Shown: piece by piece, positions 13,695 through 26,599 of the stretch
How positions within the stretch are numbered: position 1 is the stretch's first letter
How the letters are laid out: every line of letters starts with the position of its first letter
Source: Prunella strophiata
Taxonomy: Eukaryota > Chordata > Aves > Passeriformes > Prunellidae
Assembly (NCBI GenBank): GCA_036583965.1
Contig: JAZBQD010000013.1
Span: 11,927,848-11,991,847, forward strand
Direction of reading: 5' to 3'
DNA length: 64,000 nt
Notes under the pieces: model-generated
Told to the model about the DNA's origin: nothing
Databases searched by the model: none
Seen by the model: the letters and a program-made list of their open reading frames with translations, nothing else
Made by a program: the position numbers and the translations under genes

Positions 13695-15029
13695 GTAAGA
13701 ATTCACTGAGGTTCGTGTGTGGGCTGCTCGGTGCCTGTTTGACATTTACAAATCAGTGACATTCCTCTGCACAGCTCAGTGCATACAAATCGCTTCAGTC
13801 ACTCTGAGGAGGGCCCCTCATTTCAGTCAAAGGTGGATTTGGGCATCCTTAGCCTTCCCTTTTGACTTCAGTAAGAACACCTCATGGGATCTGCTCCCTC
13901 AGGAGGATGCAGTGGGGGCACTTTTAGGTTCAACCCAACTTCCAGGGACTTTGCACCATCTTTGTGGTTTGGGTGTGAAGCCTTTATCACTAGGTACAAT
14001 ATCAGACCCCTCACATTTTCATTCATTGCCACAACAAGCATTGTGTTTGTCCATTTTGTAGCACAAACAGACACAGTCTCATTTCACTCAGTGCTGGGCC
14101 AATAACTCGGACCAAGAGAAGGCCAGTTTGATTTCAACAGCTTCCCATGGAAACCTATTTGCCATGAATAAAGCTCCACTGAGTTGAGCCATATGAGTGG
14201 GCTTGCCCCAGATTTCTCACAGTCTAGACTCTATGTAGAGAGAAAACATGATGAGAAAAACACAGCCAAGGCTGTGGACAAGGTAACATTAGCCTCAACC
14301 GGTTATTGTGCAACAAATGACCATATTGGCTACAGCCAGCCTGACCTGTTTAACCACTGCTGTTTCTCTGAACCCTGAGGGTTAATGTGGGCTCTTCATT
14401 CCCCTCTGTGCTGGCAGTGTCTCTGGCACATGCTGCTCCTCCTGGCTAGAGGCTGTGCTTGATTTGGGATACCCTTCCATGGTGTTTACAGTGGCATTGA
14501 CCTCACGATGGCTGGAATAGGGAGACCAATTCCTTGGTTGTGGACCAGAAGCTGTGGAGCCAAAGAAAGAGGCGTGAGGGAGGCAGGAGGCGTGAGGGCT
14601 GCCATGAGGGGATATGGTGGGTCTGTGCACCTTGGTAGCCAAGACTGCCATGGTGACCTGCTGCCTTGGTGAAGCTGCCCTTTGCCACCTCAAAACGAAG
14701 AGGGACGATGGTTCTCAAGAGGAAAGTCTCTTCCCTCATGCCCACAAGCCATGACACTGAGGGGAAAGGTTACTTGGGGGGATGTGGGGGTGAAAAAAAG
14801 GATGATGAAAATCAGAACTGAGACAGAAATCAATTCTGAGTGCGGGAAAAGTTGGGACAGCAGTGAGGGAATGAGTGGAAAGAAGCTGTGCCCCTGTGAT
14901 GGCGTGCTGTATGTGGCGAGGCCCCTTTCCCAGGCTTGGAGAGTGCAGAAATCGAAGGGGGAAATGGAATACAACTGAGGGAAAACTCGGACAGCAGTGA
15001 GGGAATGAGCAGAGCCACAGCCACGGGGA

Positions 15030-16060
15030 GGTGTGTGGGGACACTCCTCTCCTGCGGGCTGCCCCGTCCCCTCAGGAGGGAGAGGGCGGCGGGCGGCGCC
15101 GAACGCGCTCCGTGCCTGGGAAGCGCCCGAGAACGCGTGGCCGGGACAGAGCTGGGGGGCCGGGGGAAGGGGAGGGCGCTCCCCGGCTCCCTCCCACCCT
15201 CTCCGGATAAATGAGCCGCCGGGAGGCGGCGGGCGGCGCAGGCTGTGGACGAGCGCGGCGCATCTCTGTCCCGTCCCCGTCCCGTTCCCCAGCCGCGCCC
15301 AGCGCTCCCTGCCGGCGGGGCCGCCCCGGGCGCTGCCGCGCGTACTCGGCCGCGTCCCCGCGGGGCTGGGCGGGGGGATCGGGCTTCGCTTCCCTCCCCT
15401 GGGAACGCCTGAGGGCGGGGGCGGCCGGGCGGGCAGGGCCAGGGCCGGTGGAGGGGAGGCGGCCGGGACACCCCGGTCTGGCTGATGCTGGCGCTGCCCC
15501 GCGCAGCACCGGGCTCCGGCAGGCTGGTAGCGGCGGTTGGGACTCAGGAGGGGCCCCCCGGGCTCCCTTCCCCTTCCGTCCCTCCGCGGCGGGCGGCGCT
15601 GGAGGATTTTCTCCCGCCGCGGCCCCCTCGCTGTCCCCCAGACATGGTAGGTCACCTCCAGCTGCAAGGGATGGACGAGAGCCTGAAGGAGAAGAGCCGA
15701 GAAGGCTTGCTGGACAGTCCGGACTCGGGGCTGCCCCCCAGCCCCAGCCCCCCCTTCTACTCCCTGTCGCCCGGTGAGGGCCGAGCAGGGGGCAGCGGCG
15801 GTGCGGACCCCCCGGCGCCGGGCCACCGGCGAGAGGCCAAGGACGGCAAAGTGGTAAGAGCCAAACCCGGGCACCGGGCTCTGTCCCCTCCGGGCCCCGC
15901 GGGGAAAGGCAGGAGGGCGCCTGTGACCCCTGCCCGGGCACCCCTGGGCTGTTTCCCCCGCAGTGCCCCTCGCCGGCCGAGGGCACTCCGGGCTGCCCCG
16001 GCGGCTGCGGTCCGGTGCTGGCAGCGCCGCTGCTGTGCCAGGCAGGGCTTGGCCCAGTGC
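15030..16060. promoter_or_regulatory. RFLNA: CpG island / RFLNA promoter region
   Basis: GC content and CpG density rise sharply here relative to both flanks. GC boxes are visible (GGGCGGGGGCGG at 15413-15424, with further GGGCGGG-type motifs around 15360-15440). An ATAAAT-like AT element lies in the GC-rich DNA near 15205-15211. The island covers the first coding exon of RFLNA, as expected for a CpG-island promoter. The actual start site is not visible from sequence; 15,220-15,600 is my best guess. Long ORFs here on both strands are by-products of high GC content. Confidence 0.75.
15644..15853 (+). CDS. RFLNA: RFLNA coding exon 1
   Basis: Seventy codons, from the ATG two bases after a CAG to the donor GTG|GTAAGAG at 15853/15854 (phase 0). 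It encodes the N-terminal LLDSPDSGLPPSPSP signature and a Gly/Pro-rich, weakly conserved tail. A second donor-like CCCG|GTGAGG lies inside at about 15772/15773, but it is in phase 1 and would not join exon 2 in frame. Confidence 0.9.
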
Positions 16061-19000
16061 CGGGCAGGGATTTTGGATACACTCACAGAGTGTTGGCAGT
16101 TTGGCTGGGTGAACTCTAATAACGGTGTGGGAGTGAAACCCCAAGCCTGAACCAAGCTCCCCTGCCCACCTTCGGAAGAGAAAAGTGCAGTTGTGTCTCA
16201 GTGACATTGCTCTGCCTGGTAGGTACAGGTTGGAGCTGCATCCATCCGGACCGAGGCAGGGGCGTCTGGCTCCCAGCCATCATTACGCCCTGGCATCCCA
16301 CATCTGGTTTGTGAGGAGCGTGGAGCCGCGTTTGCTGGAGCCCTGGCTGAAAGAAAGACAAAAGTGCCCTTTAGCTGGGGCAGGGTAGGGATGTGTGTCC
16401 GGGGAGTTGCTGGGGACAGGGTCTGGGAAGGGCTGTGTGCCGCTGCCCTTTGCTGGAGCGGGGCTTTGTGGCATGAGCCTGCGTGAAAGGTCTGTCCGCT
16501 GGCGGAGCCGGGGGTAGTGGTTTGTAAGCTCAGACAGCTGGCAGAGCACCGCAGGTCTCGGTCAGCCTGATGCAGTGCCAGTGAAGTGCTTGAATGTGGA
16601 GTAGGATCTGGGTAGATTTATTATCACTATTATTTTGCTTTATTTGTTTATTTCTATCCCTGAGCTATAAAACCTGTTTTTAAAACACAGTGTTCAGAGG
16701 ATAAGCAATGGTCGTGGAGGTTTTTAAAGGATGATGAAAGTTCTTCCCCAGGGCTCTTTAAAATTTTTTTTAACATGTATAAAAGATGTTTGTAGGTGTA
16801 TTCAACACAGTTAATTGGCTTCTATATGGAAAGAAAACTGCAGCACAAATCTTTCCATGAAAAAAATTTATCTACCTATGGTCTAGTGACAATTCAAAGA
16901 CTTCTTTCCCATAGAGACATTTTGCAATGACTCCTCACACCCTCGTGCATTTTCTCAAGTTCTAAGGCCTTTTGAGCATATTACTGAAAACAGCCTTTTA
17001 CTCCTGAACATGCCAAAACCTTCCCCATGAACAATGACTCCTCACAGTGGAGAGGGTGTGAGGGCTTGTTATGAAAGTCAAATCTCAAACCTGCTAACGC
17101 CGCAGTTCCTAATATGGAGCCTTACCTGCAGATGCCTGGGCGTGTGTGCCATCTCGATGGGAGTGTTTATGTACAGAGTTACCCACATGCCTCTGATTTG
17201 GCAGGATCAGGCTGTTCCTGTGTGTCTGTAAAATAAAATTGGGGAGGAAGGTGAGTGAAGGCTGCTGGAGCAAAAAACAGCAGGGGTGGAGGTGTCTGCA
17301 AAACTCTGTGATGGGGATATGACAGTCTTCATTCCAGTCATATGACAGTTGGCCACCACACCATCCAAGAAAGTCCTTAGATATCAAAGAAGAAAAAAAG
17401 TGAGAAAATTTATTTCCATTCATGGAATGTTAGGATTGAGAGCTTTAGTGCTTGACTCCTACAGGGAGAAAAGTTATTCTTGTGATCTGTATAAGATAAA
17501 ATTAAGTTTTTCAATTGTTTTGATCATTAATGAACATTTTAGACGCTTCAGAAAAGCTCACACTGTACATGTTTCCAAATTCTGTATCACATTGCAAGGG
17601 TAACCCTGGGTTCCTGCTTAGAGTATGGGTTCCATACATTGGGAATGTATGGAATTCCATGCTCTTAGCAGGTACAGAAGGGTGCAGGGATCCAAATGCT
17701 GAAACCAGTTGGACTGTATTATTTGGACTGGTGCTGGGCTCTGCTCTTTAACTCTGTTTGGTTCACTGCAGAATAATGAAGTAAATAGGAATTTTCACTC
17801 TATTTGACTACATAGAGTTTCACTTCCTCTCATTTCCACTGTGCAAATACCATACTTGCAGCTGATATTAAAGCGGGAAAAATATGAAGAGCATTGCTTG
17901 CTTCATAGTTCTAAATTGCAGTGTCTAATTAGCTTTAATTTTGCCATTTTACAAGGGCTTGCAGATCTATGAGCAGTTATGCAACCCATGAATGTGCTTC
18001 TGTTTAAGTCTATCCCTCTGCTGTTCATCAGAGCATGCCTGAATTGGCAAATCAATAATTGCAGCTATTTGCACACCAAGAAATGCTGTTTTTAATAGTC
18101 TGTTATATTAGTGTTTGTTTTGCTTATAAACGTGACAGAGCCAGGAACACAACCTGCACTCTTTGTGTTGGAACACTATAAAACCATACATAACTCAGTC
18201 ACCAACAGCCAAGGTTCTAGTATGTACAGTTACAATAAATTGCTGTCAGGTGAAGGAAACAACATTCCAGATCTGAGTGAAGTATTTCATACTGTTCTTT
18301 GCTGCAGAGCTATCAAACCACCAGTCTGAACCCAGTTGCATTCTTCTGCAGTCAGCTATTCTGCTCCAACTTCACAAATATGTTACAAAATTTTTCTGCT
18401 TTAGGACAGCCCTTCTCATGCAGACTGAAAGGAGATTGCATGCCCTTATCGAAGGCTTTCTTGTGTGTAAAATCTGTGCTCTCTCTGCTCTGTGTTATTA
18501 ACTGTGACTCTGAAAAAGTAAACTCTCTGCTCTTTAATAAGCACAACTTTGTTTCAAAGACAATGCACCATTTATTCACATTTAACCAGCCAATTTGGGA
18601 ACAGCTTTGGGATCCAAGAAAATATGAAAGGCAATTTAGGACCAGAGTCATAAATACCACAAGTTCAACACCATTTAGGGACTTTTTTTTTTATTTTCAT
18701 TTTACTTGTAGTGCAGGATAAATTGGCTTTTATTTCTTCAAATAAAGTCCATGTAGGGAATTTGTCAAGTGTTTTGTGCTTAAGTGCAAATATCCTAAGG
18801 AAAATAGAAGGTGACTTTTACCTAGTTCTGCCTTTTAAATCTGAAACATTATTAAATTGATTCTTATGACTTGGGTTACTGAATTCTCTAGACTGTGTCT
18901 GTAAAGCTGGGTCAAAAGGAACAGAAATACAACAAAATAAATCCTAATAATATGCACAAAGAAGCAGTTGCTGAAAGTGTGGGGGATGAAATTACATCAA

Positions 19001-22000
19001 AGTACCCATATCTGCTTAGAATTTTCCCTGTTGTTCTTGCCCTGGGATACAGATTTAGGCTAGAAGAACTGCTTTTGGACTGTGCTGAAATAAGTGTTTT
19101 GCATCTATCACACGACTCTTAATGGATATCAGGGGACATCAAGCTCACATTCATCTGCAGAACTATCCATTGTGTGTTCTTGAAGCAGCAGATTTTATGT
19201 TCCTTCCCAACAGTGAAAGGAGCTTTTGCCACTTGCAGTGAGTTCCTTTTACTTTGTAAGATTTAAGTATTTGTGCACTCAATCCTGTCCTCAGTGAGCA
19301 CTAACTTCCGTGGGACTATATCCCATTGAATCAGCTGTAGAGATGTAAGGAATTTCTACTTACATTCAGCAGCCAGAATGATTCAGAACCACTCTTGGGT
19401 GGTGGGAGGAGATTCCAGCCTCATCTCAAGTGTGGGGAAGGAGACCTTGCCCCTTGGCACAGGCTTCACAGACAAGTGGGGTCCCAGCAACGTGGTCCAA
19501 GTCAGCATTTGTGCCAGCCCTGTTGGATTAATGGCTCATATTAAAAGAAAACCCAAAAACCCCAGAACATCTCTTCCTGGCATGCAGCATTTTGAAGACC
19601 CCTTGGTTCACAGAGCCAGCATCTTGTCCTGCACTGAAAGTGCTTCAGGAATGGGGCAATGTCTTGTAGGGACTGGGTGGGGAACAAGGCCATCAAAGGT
19701 TTTCCATTTGCAATTTCCATACCTGTCAACACCTGCACTGAAAGCACACGTGAGAGGGAGGCCCAGCACCCCGACCTGAGCCAGCTTGCAGCCCACACAC
19801 GAGGCAGGGGACGTGACTCCCGAGGCTCTGTGGGTCCCAGCAGCTCTGGGGAAGCCCCAGGCTGGTGCAGGGAGCAAGGCACCCATCTGGCACCACAGCA
19901 GGGTTTGCCTCAGGGCTTGTTGGCAGCCTGGCATCCTGACCCACTTCTGAGCCACTCCCACAGGACTGGATCCTGCAGGAATTCCCCCAGCTTCAGTTCC
20001 TCGCCTGTGTCCTCTCCTGGCAAAGGCTGATCCCACCTGGCTGTTCCCTGTCCCTCAGCCCCACCCAGTTCTGGATATGCACCTGCTCCTCTTCCTCCTT
20101 GATGAAGGACAGGGCATGGCTCTGGGCCTCACTTGATTGGCCTCACCTGATGTGACAGATGTCCCTTCTGGGCAGATCAGGGAAACAGGCATCAGCATCT
20201 CATCATCTGTTCTGAAAAGTGTGGCTCTGATGAAAGACATTGAGGGTGATGTCTTCTAGCTGTTGAATTTCCATTGTGTCCCTACGTAACCCTGTGGACA
20301 ATAAGCAAAGTAGCACACATTTCCACTTGAAATAAAAGAGGGAGATAAGCAGGAAGGATGTAATCCTTTGAAATAATAAACCCCTGCTTTCTACCTGAGG
20401 TTTGCATTTTCTGTTATCACCTCCCAATATAATCTCATCCGGCTCTGGTATAAATTACTCGTAATGTGCAATACGTGCAGATATTGGGAAAATAAATGGT
20501 CTGTTAAACAAATATTGCTTATCTTCTAGAGCGGAGAATGTAGATGTGTGTCAAATAACTCAGCCAGATCTTTCATTATAGCTGTAAATAACAGCTGAGT
20601 AAAGTGACATTTTCATGGACCTGACATGTTACCATAGTGGGAAAATGTGGTGAGAGATTTGCTTATGCCCTAGCTAAGTTAGGAGCTGGGAATTTGGGAA
20701 GCTGTATCCTGTTTGTAGCCCTGACACTTGGAAAGCTGTTTCCCCTTACAGTCCCTAGAGATCTAATGCCACATCTTTAGTGCCTTCCATATAATGACCA
20801 TAGCAAAAGGAGTCAGTCAGTTCTGGTTCTTTGTGCTCTCTGGGGAAAGGTTTTGAGGGTTTATTTATTTCAAGTCACATTAATTTCTTTTCCTTTTTCT
20901 TGTTTTGCTGCCTGGAATTTGGCAGCTAAAGAACAGTCAATTCTGTCAATGAGCTGTAGATTGAATTCCATTCAGCAACCAATTTTATCTCTGTTTATCT
21001 ATCTGCTACTTGCAAAAAGCAGAGTTTAGCTGCCCAGGCCGTTACATGCCTGAAAGGCATCAGAGTTAAGGCAGAGGGAAAAATGCAGCCAAACAAGAAA
21101 GCTCTTCAGCTTTTTAATACTACTGTAACTCTTTGCTGGTTGACACAAATTATGTACTAGAGAAGAAATAAAAATAAAAGCTCATTTACTGCCTAATACT
21201 CACCTTGGATCAAGTTGTAAATGTGGGAGTCACTTTTTTGATATCTCTAGTATCTTTCATTTTGTCTTCTCAACCTTCCTTGCCTACCAAACTCCTTCTG
21301 TCCTTAAAGATGCCAGGGTTGTGGTGTCTTTGGTGAAGCTGCATCTGGTAAGTGCCAGCACAGCTCCAGTTACTGGGGACAGATGGATCAGATCCCCACT
21401 GCAGCATTCCAGCACAGCAACCCTTGGATAGACAGACCTCAACTATGGATCACTCGTGGACAGCCTGGCCTGAAGTGATGTGGACTTCTCCTCTTCACCA
21501 TCAGTGACCCCCAGGAGTGTGCAGCAAGCTCTGCTCCCTGCCAGTCTATCCATAGTGCAGGATAATACAGAAACCTACCTTATTTGTGCAGTGTCTGGAG
21601 ATCACCAAGTGATTCCTAGAAATAAGCCAGGGATCCTGAATTTCTCAAGGGAGCTCAGCAGTTCAGTGCTCCTCTTCTTTCAACCATTCCTGTGCAGAAG
21701 GAAAAAGAATTGAGTCAGTATTTTTTTGACAGGCAGAACATTTTTTGGTTTTTTCCTTAAAGCAGATTGGAAGGAGTCGGTGTCAAACTCTTGCCAAAAA
21801 GTCAGCTTTTGACATGTGCCAAGCATATAACATTTCAGCCCCAAAGACAAATCTTTTGGAAAGCTCATATCCCCTGTTCCTTGCTTCCCAGCTCCAGGTC
21901 ACTAGCAGGAGCCAACATTTCAGAACATCACTGGAGGGAAAACAAAATGTCACCTGAGGTGCCTTTCAGTGGCTGCTGTGTGAAACCTGTGGTTGCTGTT

Positions 22001-25000
22001 TAGTGACCCCTTCATGCTGTGCAAGCAAATCAGGTGCTGTTTGGTGAGCAGCCTGCAGGATCTTAGAGATCTCTATTTTTAGACCGTGATTTATAAGTTA
22101 TTTACATCTTCCATGTGCAGACTTCCAGGTTACTTCAAGGTTTCTGACCTGCTGCAGCTCACAGAAGAGAGGTCTGAGTCGGTAATGGTCTCGACAGGCA
22201 GTAGAAATCCTGGCCTTGGCCTGCCAATGTTCCCAGTTGCTCCAGCTTTGTAAATTATGCCAAGCCTGCAGGTCTGAAGTTGGTGCTCATCCACAGCATA
22301 TGAAATGCCTTTTGCCACCCTTCCCTGCCCAGAGCAAGGTTAACTGTAACCCCCAATGGAAATGGTCTCATCACACCCCATCCAGCACTAACCTGGAGAT
22401 CACTTAATCCTGCTCTCACCAAGTTCAGCGGCAAATCTTTGACTCTGATTGATGTCAGCCATGCATGCCAGCACCTCCATTTCTCCGTGCACACTGGTGT
22501 TGTTTCTGCAGCGTGTTCTTGTTTCCTGCTCCCTGCTGTGGGACTTGTGCTCTCCACAGATGCTTTGCTTTGCTGCCGTGCCCACGCTCTGACCGAGCAG
22601 CACCCCCGGCTCTCAGCGGGCTGGGAAGGCTTTTCCCATGCAAACACTGGGGGCCAGATGCCCAAGCAATGTTCCTGCTAAGCCACAGGAAAGGCTTCGT
22701 AACATCTCCAGCATCCTGGGGATGTTTGGAGCACACTTAGTGTCAGCATTCGTTAGCAAGAAGTGTGAAGGCTTGTTTGCCTGGAAGCGCTTCTTTGAAA
22801 CTGCTTCTTTAAAGGAGGGACACATATCCCCAGCCTTGTTTCCTTCACCAGTTCAAGCAATCTGCATCCCTCTGCAGGTGAACCCCCAAAGGGCAGCCTG
22901 CTTGCTGTTCACAAAGCTCATGAGCATGTGCAAACGGTGTTTGACTCCTGCACCCAAAGGAACCTCTTCTTACATACAAAATGTCTTTAGAAAGAGCTCT
23001 GGCCTTGTGCAGACTGTTACAAGCTGGACATCTGCTCCCTTGTGAACTGAGGCTTGTCTGATGTAAACAATTCACATTTCAGAAGCAAAGAGCTTTATTT
23101 ACGACCAGAAAGGCTGCCCTTGCCCTCCCCTGTCAAGAGTGTTGAAAGCAATTCAGGAATGAACTTTGCCTTTTGGCCAGTGTTTGCTAGGGAGGGTGAA
23201 CATATATATTTTTTTTCTTTTTTCCCTCCATAACTGTGCAGATACTGTTCTGTTTTGACAATGGAACAGTATTCAATCAAAAAGAGGAGTTGGCCATTTT
23301 ACTTAATAGTACAACTTTACACAGTTGTAAAGTGCAGGGAAATTTCTGTATGAAAAGAAGAAACAGCTTTGTGGCTTTGGGACACAGAATTAAATGGCTT
23401 GGCAAATTCAGATGGAGCAGTGACATTTTTTGCCTTAGCCTGAGGCAGAAGGCCCAAACCAGTAGAGGAAAGCAGACCTCAGCTAGCCATCTACAGACCC
23501 TGCTCAGAGGCTGCCAGCCATCTCCTTTAAAGAGATCCTGTGTCCCTGTGCGTCATAAATATCTGCTGACAGAAAAGTAGTGGCAGAGACTGAGACCTGC
23601 AGTGACATTTTTTCCAGGAGGGCAGGATTAGGCTGAATTAGTTGTTGAGTTTGGTCCAGGCACCAGACACAGGATCCCCATATGTGGGAACTGCTGTTTA
23701 AGAGCACTCCAGTATAGAGAAGTGGGATTAGTCATTTCTGTGGTGGGCAGAGGATGCCTAGGCTGGTCTGTGACAATTTGTCAGAGTAAGTAAATTCACA
23801 GTGCAGTTAGTCTTAAAAATCCAGTTTTTGGTGTCATGGATTGGAGCCACTCCATTCATTATAAAGTCCTGGCTTGCAACTGGCTTCCTGCATTGCAGAG
23901 GCCGCAAGGTGCCCCAGTGTCTCACCCCACCCTCAGTTTTATGGTTAGCAAGAATGTCCTTTGGAGCACAAGAGCCATTTTTGGCACAGAGACTTTGGGA
24001 ACAGCAAGTCTATAACTTCCTCTGCTGGATTGTTGCAAGGGATACATGATTTTATGTACATATTTGTATGTATATCTATAAAAATACATATACATGTCTC
24101 ACTTCAGTAGACCTACATCCTTCAAGTCAGCAGCCTTAGGCCCTATTGCTGTGTTAGGTCAGTCATGGAGCACTTTCTCCATACTGACACATTTTGAGTG
24201 TTTCTAAAACTTGTTAATTCCTACCAGTAAAGGCAATATCAGGGCTAAAGAAAACTCGAAACTGATTGCAATTCCTATGAGAAACAAGAAAGGAAGAAGG
24301 AAAGGCAAGGTTAAATTTCAACAAACAGATACTGCAGCATGAAGTGACAGAGATGTGGACACAGTCACGTACCTGGGAGGTGTGCTGGGGCAGAGGGAGG
24401 TGTTGGTAGGTGAGGACAGTCCAGGTGTTGTGTTAGGTTGCTCAGCTGCCAGCCACAGCTGTTGTGTCCCAATACTTTCTGTGCTTCTTCTTCCCTGCAG
24501 ATGCCTTATCTGCTCCTGAACCCGTCTGTGCCAGAGACAAGGCCTCGAATGTACCCGGTGTTTTTTGGAGAAAGCATTGAGGTCAACCCTGAGCCCGTGC
24601 AGGAAATCAGGTACAGATGGGTTTGGGTGGGTAGATGGGGATTTCTGTCTTTTTTTTCTGGTGCTTCTGCCAAAAATTAAAATGTGTTTACAAATGGGAG
24701 TCATGGTTATTTTGATGGAAAGGGAAGGACAGGTGGGAGGGTAATTCCTGAATTAAAGCCACTGACAGCAGCACAGGCAGAGAGGAGGAGGCAAGAACTG
24801 GAGGGAGGTTTTAACAGAAGGCAGCTTTCCTTCCAAGGCCAGCTAAAATCCAAGGCTATGAGAGAAAACCATTACCATCTGTGGGCTTGATGGCCTCCAC
24901 TAAGTAATCTGATGGTCTTCATACTGTTCCCAGATGACTTGTGTCTTCAGAAGAAGCAACACCCTTCTAATTGGCACCTGTTTTTGTTTGCTCTTACCAC

Positions 25001-26599
25001 AGAGAAATCAGCATTAGGCAGCCCACAGAGACTGAATGAGCTCCTCTGTGTGAGGAGATGGTCCCTCAAGCCAGTGATGGAGATGTTCTGCCCTCCTGTG
25101 GGGCTGGTGCTGTGGCCAATGGATAAATGTTGGTCTTTGCTCTTCATTTGCTCTTTTGCTGATGTGGAATGTGTCCTGCAAACAGCATGGAGCACTCCCA
25201 CACAGCTTGGGGCAGGGACAGTGGGAGGACTGTAAACCCCCTCAACCTTTGCAAAAGTCTCTCTGGAAATGTACCCCAGTAAATCTCTGCTGGCTGAGGA
25301 ACTGCCAGCGGGCATGTTTTTATGGTGATTACATCGGAGTCTTGTTTTATGTGTGCTGAATGACTTGCTTACACCCTGGCTGTGCAAAATACATTACAGC
25401 AGCTCAGATTACACGCGGTGCACAATCAGTCAGCCCCCCTCTGGGTGGAGGTAATGACAAGCACACACCCAGCTTTTAATCTTTTTTACGTGGAGCTGCA
25501 CATTCCTTGGCTGCTGATTGCTGGAGGAGCATTTGGGGAGCGGGGAAAACCAGTGGAAGTCCTGTTCCCCATAGCTAGGGGATTCCAGAAAAGGCCTGGT
25601 GTCTGCACATCCTTTTTGGGTGACTGCAGAAAAAAGGCAGGGCTGTGACATCTTACCTTTTGTGGTTCTTCATCTGTTGGCAGTTCAGGTGGCCAATTCC
25701 TTTGAGACCAGTGGCTTGGGTGTTGGGCAGCCATAGCCCACAATATCCCTTTGCTTTACCTGCTCATTGCTTGGATTTTTTGTAGACTCCAACAAGAAAC
25801 CTCACCCCTCATCTCCCAGCCCTCAGATTTTAGCTGGTTTGGGCATTTTTGTGCAATGGTGAAATAAAAGACAAACAGCCTTGACAGCTCGACAGGTCCA
25901 TTAGAGGGTATTTGTCTGTCTCCAGTGTAGCTCTTGGGGCTGAGCTGAGGCCCCAGTGGGACCCATGGAGAAACCCTTAGGAAGAAGAGTGTTGCTTGGA
26001 GCCTGTACCACAAGGTGTTTTCTGCCTTGGTTCTGCTCCATTGCAGAAATGCTGAGATGGATTCACAGCAAGGTGGGGTTCCAACAAGATTCCCCAGCAG
26101 CACAGAGTCCTCTTGGCTTTGGGTTGTAGAGCTGGCATCTGCCCCAGTGTCTGTGCAGTAAGAGGTGGTAAATGCTGACAGCTCCGAAGGGTTAGAGAAG
26201 AGTCCTGCCTGTCTTGCCTCCTCTGCCCCTGGGCTGTGCTCCTGATACCTTGCTGTCCTCTGCAGGTGCAATTCCGAGGTGAAGTACGACTCGGAGAAGC
26301 GCTACCGGGATGACATCTTCTACGGCCCCATCCCCACGGTCACCACCTACAGCGAGACCATCATCGCCGCTCCCAACTGCACCTGGCGCAACTACAAGTC
26401 CCAGCTGATCTTCGAGCCCCGCCAGAGGCCGGTGAGATTTCAGAGCACGACCATCATTTTCCCAAAGCGCGCCAAGAACATTTACCGGACCACCCTCAAC
26501 TACAGCTTGGGTTGTGCCAAGCGCTGGTTTGCTTCCAGCGTGCAGCTGGAACTCTGTGAGGAGACCAGCCCGTGCGTGGCGTACGGCGAGACCCTCTGA
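15644..26599 (+). CDS. RFLNA: RFLNA (refilin A / FAM101A), three coding exons
   Basis: Join 15644-15853, 24501-24610 and 26266-26599, giving 217 codons plus TGA. Refilin A binds filamin and drives formation of perinuclear actin bundles. In vertebrates it is linked to skeletal growth and to epithelial-mesenchymal change under TGF-beta. The protein begins MVGHLQLQGM and carries the family signature LLDSPDSGLPPSPSP around residues 23-37. The filamin-binding C-terminal domain contains FFGESIEVNPEP, NCTWRNYKSQL and STTIIFPKRAK. Length matches human refilin A (216 residues as I recall). The start at 15644 is chosen because MVGHL is the conserved family N-terminus; an in-frame ATG exists upstream at 15485. 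The GLLDSPDSGLPPS segment resembles a DSG-type phosphodegron (inference). The downstream neighbour NCOR2 is convergent, as in mammals. Confidence 0.95.
15854..24500 (+). other. RFLNA: RFLNA intron 1
   Basis: An 8.6-kb intron bounded by GTAAGAG and a CTTCTTCCCTGCAG acceptor. The first kilobase is GC-rich shore of the island. AT-rich unique stretches at 17,880-18,100 and 20,450-20,640 carry clustered TAAT/ATTA and TGAC-type motifs and are candidate enhancers. I see no other exon or mobile element. Confidence 0.85.
24501..24610 (+). CDS. RFLNA: RFLNA coding exon 2
   Basis: 110 bp between TTCCCTGCAG and the donor ATCAG|GTACAG. It enters in phase 0 and leaves in phase 2, encoding MPYLLLNPSVPETRPRMYPV and the highly conserved FFGESIEVNPEP motif. 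The exon opens with an ATG in frame, so a transcript starting in intron 1 could make a 147-residue short form (inference). Confidence 0.93.
24611..26265 (+). other. RFLNA: RFLNA intron 2
   Basis: A 1.65-kb intron from GTACAG to the acceptor CTTGCTGTCCTCTGCAG. Nothing else is recognisable inside. Confidence 0.85.
26266..26599 (+). CDS. RFLNA: RFLNA coding exon 3 (terminal)
   Basis: 334 bp, starting in phase 2 to complete Arg, then CNSEVKYDSEKRYRDD. It ends with TGA at 26597-26599. It encodes most of the refilin core: PTVTTYSETIIAAPNCTWRN, the STTIIFPK strand and the C-terminal RWFASSVQLELCEE. This exon is nearly colinear with human and refilin B sequences as I recall them. Confidence 0.95.

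Noticed and set aside
14690..16207. 505-codon minus-strand ORF over the CpG island
   Set aside because: Pro/Arg/Gly/Ala composition typical of GC-rich antisense. It overlaps the RFLNA promoter and exon 1, and no family is recognised.
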